From Palsa-504 sp963789225 (GTDB taxonomy: Bacteria; Actinomycetota; Actinomycetes; Streptosporangiales; Streptosporangiaceae): a DNA stretch of 64,000 bases. The stretch spans positions 744,001 to 808,000 of the forward strand of contig CAWBKD010000046.1 of assembly GCA_963789225.1 (NCBI GenBank). Direction: 5' to 3'. The first letter of the stretch is position 1. The number at the start of each line of letters is the position of its first letter. The translations under genes were made by a program, and so were the position numbers. Positions 59,279 to 64,000 of the stretch are shown here, in pieces. The notes below the pieces were generated by a model. The model was not told the origin of the DNA. It saw only the letters and a program-made list of their open reading frames with translations, and searched no databases.

Positions 59279-61426
59279 TTGTCTGCAACAGCGAGTGGGG
59301 CCGGGTCAGGAGGAGCCGCGGGCAGGGCACCGGCGGCCGACCAGGTACGGAACGTGGTGCTGGTCGGCCACTCGGGTTCCGGTAAGTCCAGCCTCATCGA
59401 GGCGCTGCTCGCCGCCACGGGCACCATCCAGCGGCAGGGCAGCATCGAAGAGGGCACCACGGTCAGCGACTTCGATGAAGCCGAAGTTCGGCAGCAGCGC
59501 TCGGTCAACCTGACCCTGGCGCCCCTGGTACACAACGGCATCAAGGTCAACCTCCTCGACGCGCCCGGGTACGCCGACTTCACGGGGGACCTTCGGGCCG
59601 GGCTGCGCGCCGCGGACTCCGCGCTCTTCGTCGTCTCCGCCTCCGACGGGATCGACGGCGTGACCAGGATGCTGTGGGACGAGTGCGCCGCGGTGGACAT
59701 GCCCCGCGCGATCGTCATCACCAAGATCGACCACCAGCGCGCGGAATTCGACGCCACGCTGGGGGCCTGCCGCGGCGCCTTCGGCGAGGCCGTCGCGCCC
59801 CTATACCTGCCGGTCGGCGCCCCGGTGAGCGGGCTGATCGGGCTGCTGTCTGAGAAGCTGTACACCTACTCGGGCGGGACGCGTTCCGAGGGAGCGCCCG
59901 CGGACGCCGGTCTGGACCGCATGGAGTCGCTGCGCGGTGAGCTGATCGAGGGCATCATCACAGAAAGCGAAGACGAGAGCCTGATGGACAGGTACCTGTC
60001 CGGGGAGGACATCGACCCCAAGGTCCTCATCGAGGACCTGGAGAAGGCCGTCGCGCGCGGCAGCTTCTACCCCGTGCTCGTGACTTCCTCGGCGCCGCAG
60101 AACCGGATGGGCATGCTCGAGCTCCTCGAGGTGATGACCCAGGCCTTCCCCTCCCCCGGCGAGCACCCGCTGCCCGCGGTCACGACGCCCGACGGCAAGC
60201 CCGTCACCGGGCTGTCCGCCGACCCCAAGGGGCCGCTGCTCGCGGAGGTCATCAAGACCACCTCGGACCCGTACGTCGGGCGGATCAGCCTGGTCCGCGT
60301 GTTCTCCGGCACGCTGCGCCCCGACGCCTCCGTGCACGTGTCCGGGCACGGCCGCGCCGAGCGCGGACACGCGGACCACGACAACGACGAGCGGCTCGGC
60401 GCGCTGACCTCGCCGCTGGGCAAGCAGCAGCGCGCGGTGACGTCGTGTTCGGCCGGCGACATCTGCGCCGTGGCCAAGCTCAGCACCGCCGAGACCGGCG
60501 ACACGCTCTCTGACAAGGACCGCCCGCTGCTGATGGAGGCGTGGTCCATGCCCGAGCCGCTGCTGCCCATCGCCATCGTGGCCAAGTCCAAGGCCGACGA
60601 GGACAAGCTGTCGCAGGCACTGGCCCGGCTGGTCGCCGAGGATCCGACGCTCCGCCTGGAGCTGAACCCCGAGACCAGGCAGCTCGTGCTGTGGACGATG
60701 GGCGAGGCCCACGCCGACGTGCTGCTCGACCGGCTCTCCAACCGGTACGGCGTCGCGGTGGAGACCGTCAACCTGCGGGTCCCGCTCCGGGAGACGATCG
60801 CGGGCAAGGCCCAGGGGCTGGGCCGCAACGTCAAGCAGACCGGCGGGCACGGCGAGTACGGCATCTGCCACATCGAGATCGAGCCGCTGAGCGACTCGGC
60901 CGGGTTCGAGTTCGTCGACAAGATCGTCGGCGGGGTGGTGCCTCGCCAGTTCATCCCCTCGGTGGAAAAGGGCGTCCGCTGGCAGATGGAACAGGGCGTC
61001 CTGGCCGGGTACCCGATGACCGGGGTCCGGGTCACCCTGTACGACGGCAAGGCCCACTCCGTCGACTCCTCCGACATGGCCTTCCAGAAGGCCGGCCGCC
61101 TGGCCCTGAAGGACGCGGTGGACAAGGCGACGCCCATGCTGCTCGAGCCCGTCGACGAGGTGAACGTGCTGGTACCCGACGACTACGTCGGCGCGGTGAT
61201 GTCAGACCTGTCGTCACGGCGGGGCCGGGTGCTGGGCACCGAGCCCATCCCGGGCGGCCGGACCCTGGTGAAGGCGGAGATCCCGGAGCTCGAGATCGTC
61301 AGGTACTCCATCGACCTGCGTTCGGTATCGCACGGGACGGGGTCGTTCACCAGGTCGTACCTGCGTCACGAGCCCCTGCCGTCCCACCTGGCCGCCAAGG
61401 TCGCCGCCGACTCCAAGCCGTCCTGA
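59279..61426 (+). CDS. Elongation factor G-like protein (EF-G2)
   Basis: 715 aa. GTPase motifs: G1 VGHSGSGKSSL, G2 in the QQRSVNLTL region, G3 DAPGYADF and G4 ITKID. Domains II-V follow, with LRVPLRETIAGKAQGLGRNVKQTGGHGEYG and the C-terminal YSIDLRSVSHGTGSFTRSY typical of actinobacterial EF-G2 (fusA2-like). The canonical fusA lies elsewhere in such genomes; EF-G2 has a weaker or specialised translocase role. TTG 59279 with AAGGAGG 10 nt upstream. Followed by a TTCG-tetraloop terminator. Confidence 0.9.
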   Translation: MSATASGAGSGGAAGRAPAADQVRNVVLVGHSGSGKSSLIEALLAATGTIQRQGSIEEGTTVSDFDEAEVRQQRSVNLTLAPLVHNGIKVNLLDAPGYADFTGDLRAGLRAADSALFVVSASDGIDGVTRMLWDECAAVDMPRAIVITKIDHQRAEFDATLGACRGAFGEAVAPLYLPVGAPVSGLIGLLSEKLYTYSGGTRSEGAPADAGLDRMESLRGELIEGIITESEDESLMDRYLSGEDIDPKVLIEDLEKAVARGSFYPVLVTSSAPQNRMGMLELLEVMTQAFPSPGEHPLPAVTTPDGKPVTGLSADPKGPLLAEVIKTTSDPYVGRISLVRVFSGTLRPDASVHVSGHGRAERGHADHDNDERLGALTSPLGKQQRAVTSCSAGDICAVAKLSTAETGDTLSDKDRPLLMEAWSMPEPLLPIAIVAKSKADEDKLSQALARLVAEDPTLRLELNPETRQLVLWTMGEAHADVLLDRLSNRYGVAVETVNLRVPLRETIAGKAQGLGRNVKQTGGHGEYGICHIEIEPLSDSAGFEFVDKIVGGVVPRQFIPSVEKGVRWQMEQGVLAGYPMTGVRVTLYDGKAHSVDSSDMAFQKAGRLALKDAVDKATPMLLEPVDEVNVLVPDDYVGAVMSDLSSRRGRVLGTEPIPGGRTLVKAEIPELEIVRYSIDLRSVSHGTGSFTRSYLRHEPLPSHLAAKVAADSKPS

Positions 61427-61455
61427 GGGTCTTTTTGGGGCGGGTTCTTCGGGCG

Positions 61456-61482
61456 GGGGGTGCTGCTTCGGCTGGCACCCCC
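61456..61482 (+). terminator. EF-G2 terminator hairpin
   Basis: GGGGGTGC/GCACCCCC (61456-61463 with 61475-61482) around an inner GC-TTCG-GC tetraloop, followed by a short T-rich run (61483-61490). A strong factor-independent-type terminator. Confidence 0.75.
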
Positions 61483-61571
61483 TTTACCTTTCGCGGTGCT
61501 CGCGGCGGGTGATCACTGAGTGATACGCGTTGCGCTGGTTAGCGCTTATCGCGTTCCGCCGGAAAAGATCA

Positions 61572-61645
61572 TGGAAGATCCGGGTTCAGTGGAGCTTTTG
61601 GGGGACTATGGGCCCCCTAATCTTCCACTAAGCCCGGATCTTCCA
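61572..61645. repeat. Long imperfect inverted repeat (74 nt)
   Basis: Outer arms TGGAAGATCCGGG (61572-61584) and CCCGGATCTTCCA (61633-61645) are a perfect 13-bp match; the next 9 nt pair mostly, and an inner GGGGG/CCCCC (61600-61604 with 61613-61617) closes it. It lies between the convergent EF-G2 and Lrp-like genes. It may be a terminator, a small structured RNA or a remnant of a short mobile repeat. Confidence 0.6.
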
Positions 61646-61743
61646 CCAAAAAGGACGGTCAAATCGAACAGATCAGCGAGGAACGCGCCACTGAGGTCAA
61701 CGGGGCCGGTGAGGCTCCCGGAGGTCAGCGGGGTTAGGCCCCT

Positions 61744-62124
61744 TCAGGCGGATCGGGCTCGGTGCGGTCGCGGCGTGGCGCCCCAGTCGGCGATCGACCG
61801 CGCTCGCTGGCCCAGGCCTTCAACTTCGCCGAGCACCAAGGCTGTGGACGCCACTTCGGTGCCCTGGCACCCGCGCAGGCTGCCGAGCGCGACCTCCAGG
61901 TCGGCCAGGTCGCGGCACGCGAGCCTGAGTTCGTAGTCGACATCGCCGATGACGTGCGACGCGGAACGCACGGCGGGAATCGTGCGCAGGTGCGCCTCGA
62001 ACACCTCGCGTGGCAGGTGGGGCGCGAGCTGGACCCAGGCGATCGCCTGAACCGAGCCCCGGGCAGGTCGCGCCTTCGCCGGGACCGGCCGGACGGCGCG
62101 ATGCTGGGATACCCGCGTCGTCAT
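61744..62124 (-). CDS. Lrp/AsnC ligand-binding (RAM) domain protein without HTH
   Basis: 126 aa from ATG 62124. It is the RAM domain alone: AIAWVQLAPHLPREVFEAHLRTIPAVRSASHVIGDVDYELRLACRD, with the glycine-rich ligand loop near GDVDYEL, followed by LEVALGSLRGCQGTEVASTALVLGEVEG. The usual N-terminal helix-turn-helix of Lrp regulators is missing; 35 residues of Arg/Ala/Pro replace it. It may be a stand-alone metabolite sensor or a worn regulator. ATG overlaps the stop of the small membrane gene upstream (ATGA). Confidence 0.68.
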   Translation of the reverse strand: MTTRVSQHRAVRPVPAKARPARGSVQAIAWVQLAPHLPREVFEAHLRTIPAVRSASHVIGDVDYELRLACRDLADLEVALGSLRGCQGTEVASTALVLGEVEGLGQRARSIADWGATPRPHRARSA

Positions 62125-62285
62125 CGAAGTGCCCACAGCACGACGGTCACGACCAGGACCGCCACAGTGAGCCGCAGCACTGCGGCGAGCCCAGGATCCG
62201 CGGGAAGCAGCTCGCGCCACCGGCTAGTCCGGCGCCCACGGGCCCGTGCCGTAACACGGGTTTCAAAATGATCACTCTCGATCAC
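62121..62285 (-). CDS. Small single-pass membrane protein
   Basis: 54 aa from GTG 62285. A soluble N-terminal half (ESDHFETRVTARARGRRTSR) precedes one membrane helix (AVLRLTVAVLVVTVVLWALR). Its stop overlaps the Lrp-like ATG in ATGA, which argues that it is translated. Function unknown; the ribosome site is weak. Confidence 0.5.
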   Translation of the reverse strand: MIESDHFETRVTARARGRRTSRWRELLPADPGLAAVLRLTVAVLVVTVVLWALR

Positions 62286-62424
62286 GCCGCTCAATTTAGC
62301 CGCGGCGCGAGTACAAGCAAGGCTTGCTAACAAGACCATAACGACGATTCTTCGAAAACATACGGGATGCATTCGGGCCTCGTGCACGGTCCTGATGCGC
62401 CGCGGGCGAGAGGTGAGTGCTGGC

Positions 62425-63027
62425 CTAGGCGGCGGGCCAGGCTTCGGCTAGGAGCTTGCGGGTGTCGGCCAGGAGCTGGGGCAGGACACGGGTCCGGCCG
62501 ACGACCGGCATGAAGTTGGTGTCGCCGCCCCACCTGGGCACGATGTGCTGGTGCAGGTGGGCGGCGATGCCGGCGCCGGCGACCGAGCCGAGGTTCATCC
62601 CGATGTTGAAGCCCTGCGCGCCCGAGGCCTGGCGCAGGGCGGCGATCGCGCGCTTGGTGAACTCGGCGAACTCGGCGGTCTCCTCGACCGTCAGGTCCGT
62701 GTAGTCGCCCACGTGCCGGTACGGGCAGACCAGCAGGTGACCGCTGTTGTACGGGTACAGGTTGAGCACCGCGTAGACCAGCGCGCCGCGGGCGACGATC
62801 AGGCCGTCCTCATCGCTGAGCTTTGGCGCCTCGTCGAACGGGCAGCCATCGTCCTCGCCGGGGCCTGACGGCCTGCCCTCGCCCTTGATGTAAGCCATCC
62901 GGTGGGGCGTCCACAGCCGACCGAACGCGTCGGGCACGCCCGTGAAGGCCCGCTCCTCGCCTGGAGTTTCCGGGTCTGGAGTTTCCGGGGCTGGGGTTTC
63001 CGGGCCTGGGGTTTCCGGGTCGGGCAC
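62425..63027 (-). CDS. HIT family hydrolase (AP4A phosphorylase-like)
   Basis: 200 aa from GTG 63027, 4 nt after the thrS stop. The histidine triad is AHLHQHIVPRWGGD and the HIT fold precedes it (YNSGHLLVCPYRHVGDYTDL). The extra N-terminal 75 residues include PETPGPETPAPETPDPETPG, coded by an 18-nt tandem repeat (plus 62960-63024), and a zinc-like C-P-F segment. Length and position next to thrS match the actinobacterial thrS-HIT pair. It cleaves AP4A-like or AMP-phosphate substrates. Confidence 0.82.
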   Translation of the reverse strand: MPDPETPGPETPAPETPDPETPGEERAFTGVPDAFGRLWTPHRMAYIKGEGRPSGPGEDDGCPFDEAPKLSDEDGLIVARGALVYAVLNLYPYNSGHLLVCPYRHVGDYTDLTVEETAEFAEFTKRAIAALRQASGAQGFNIGMNLGSVAGAGIAAHLHQHIVPRWGGDTNFMPVVGRTRVLPQLLADTRKLLAEAWPAA

Positions 63028-63031
63028 GGGG

Positions 63032-64000
63032 CTACACCTGGATGCGGTCACGCACGACGGCGAGGATCTCCTTGATCGCCTCGTCGACCGGGACGCCGTT
63101 CTTCTGCGACCCGTCCCGGTACCGGAACGAGACGGCCTCGGCGGCCATGTCATCGTCGCCCGCGATGAGCATGTACGGCACCTTCTGCCGCTGCGCGTTC
63201 CTGATCTTCTTCTGCATCCGGTCGTCGCTCGTGTCGACCTCGACCCGGATGCCCTGCTCGCGCAGGCTCGTCGCGATCTTCTCCAGGTAGGGCACGTGCG
63301 CGTCCGAAATCGGGATGCCCACGGCCTGGACCGGCGCGAGCCACGGCGGGAAGGCCCCCGCGTAGTGCTCGACCAGGATGCCGAAGAACCGCTCGATCGA
63401 CCCGAACAGGGCCCGGTGGATCATGTACGGGCGCTTCCGCGAGCCGTCCGGGGCCTGGTACTCGATCCCGAACCGGCCAGGTTCCTGCAGGTCGACCTGG
63501 AGGGTGGACAGCTGCCAGCGCCGGCCGATCGCGTCCCTGACGTGCACGTCGATCTTGGGCGCGTAGAACGCACCGTCGCCCTCGGCGATCACGTACGGCA
63601 GGCCGGAACGGTCCAGGGCGTGCTTGAGCGCCGCCTCGGCGACCGCCCACTCCTCGAGCGCGCCGACGTACTTATCCGGGCGGGTGGACAGCTCCGCCTC
63701 GAACTCGGTCAGCCCGAAGTCGCGCAGCAGCCCGACCACGAAGTTCAGCAGGGAGGCCAGCTCGTCTTGCAGCTGCTCCGGGGCGCAGAAGATGTGCGAG
63801 TCGTCCTGGGTGAAGCCGCGGGCCCTGGTCAGGCCGTGCACCACGCCGGACTTCTCGTAGCGGTAGACGGTGCCGAACTCGAACAGGCGGAGCGGCAGCT
63901 CACGATAGGACCGCCCGCGCGATGCGTAGATCAGGATGTGCATCGGGCAGTTCATCGGCTTCGGGTAGTACGTGACCCCGTCCAGTTCCATGGGCGGGAA
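63032..64000 (-). CDS. thrS: Threonyl-tRNA synthetase, partial at window end
   Basis: The C-terminal 322 codons are present; the N-terminus lies beyond base 64000. Class II core: YPKPMNCPMHILIYASRGRSYRELPLRLFEFGTVYRYEKSGVVHGLTRARGFTQDDSHIFC, motif 3 region YMIHRALFGSIERFFGILVEHYAG, and the anticodon-binding domain ending in VRDRIQV. TGS and editing domains should lie outside the window. Followed within 4 nt by the HIT gene. Confidence 0.95.
   Translation of the reverse strand, partial: FPPMELDGVTYYPKPMNCPMHILIYASRGRSYRELPLRLFEFGTVYRYEKSGVVHGLTRARGFTQDDSHIFCAPEQLQDELASLLNFVVGLLRDFGLTEFEAELSTRPDKYVGALEEWAVAEAALKHALDRSGLPYVIAEGDGAFYAPKIDVHVRDAIGRRWQLSTLQVDLQEPGRFGIEYQAPDGSRKRPYMIHRALFGSIERFFGILVEHYAGAFPPWLAPVQAVGIPISDAHVPYLEKIATSLREQGIRVEVDTSDDRMQKKIRNAQRQKVPYMLIAGDDDMAAEAVSFRYRDGSQKNGVPVDEAIKEILAVVRDRIQV

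Overview
The window is a high-GC (roughly 70 percent), gene-dense stretch of an actinobacterial chromosome. Evidence for the host: GTG and TTG starts are common; a phosphatidylinositol-mannoside set is present (pgsA, PatA-type acyltransferase, pimA); there is an F420-type nitroreductase-family protein, a DUF4232 secreted protein and a DUF1707 protein; and the order alaS-ruvX-mltG-aroE plus yajC-secD-secF-apt-relA is the one known from Streptomyces and relatives. The S53 acid peptidase and the general gene content would fit a soil member of the Streptosporangiales or a related order, but the genus cannot be read from the sequence.

Layout. 1-9260: accessory and envelope genes: a truncated (window edge) peptidoglycan glycosyltransferase, a secreted sedolisin, tRNA-Pro(GGG) followed by a foreign-looking PD-(D/E)XK endonuclease-like gene, an F420-family protein, a DUF4232 protein, malQ, a large Cys-rich secreted protein and a small conserved protein. 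9361-18014: copper ATPase with divergent copZ, YceI with a divergent HxlR regulator, two small-molecule enzymes, recQ and a PF03640 membrane protein. 18136-29180: mosaic region with a methyltransferase/winged-helix fusion, OsmC, a kinase lacking its C-lobe, an ABC-2 exporter, an AraC/VOC pair, a DUF1707/HEAGH pair, a HAD phosphatase, a decayed patch (27018-28041) and a PASTA-like lipoprotein. 29410-40184 (minus strand): housekeeping block aroE, mltG, ruvX, alaS, DUF6167, DUF948, rarA, aspS and an MBL hydrolase. 40420-42591 (plus): cyclophilin and DUF349. 42588-59105 (minus): relA, apt, secF, secD, yajC, ruvB, ruvA, ruvC, an Eis-like acetyltransferase, yebC, pdxT, pdxS, a membrane protein, pimA, the PIM acyltransferase and pgsA. 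59279-64000: EF-G2, then minus-strand Lrp-like, small membrane protein, HIT and thrS (cut by the window end).

Functionally the core is translation (alaS, aspS, thrS, EF-G2, tRNA-Pro), stringent response and purine salvage (relA, apt), Sec export (yajC-secDF), recombination and repair (ruvABC, ruvX, rarA, recQ), PLP synthesis (pdxST) and PIM/cell-wall synthesis. Many genes in these blocks overlap by 4 nt (ATGA, GTGA, TTGA, CTGA) and are likely translationally coupled. Several single genes (copZ, recQ, the gene at 8975, the DUF1707 gene) have a TANNNT hexamer 6-7 nt before the start codon and look leaderless.

The most unusual signals are: two identical tandem 22-codon mini-ORFs linking ruvA to ruvB by successive 4-nt overlaps; a CTG start for apt inside a CTGA overlap with secF; a kinase N-lobe/active-site fragment joined to a PstP-like ectodomain; a methyltransferase fused to a duplicated winged-helix-like module; an 18-bp tandem repeat array coding SLDGRH units in DUF6167; and apparent single-base frameshifts in ruvB and mltG, which may be sequence errors. 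No CRISPR array, prophage, transposase, rRNA or recognisable biosynthetic gene cluster was seen.
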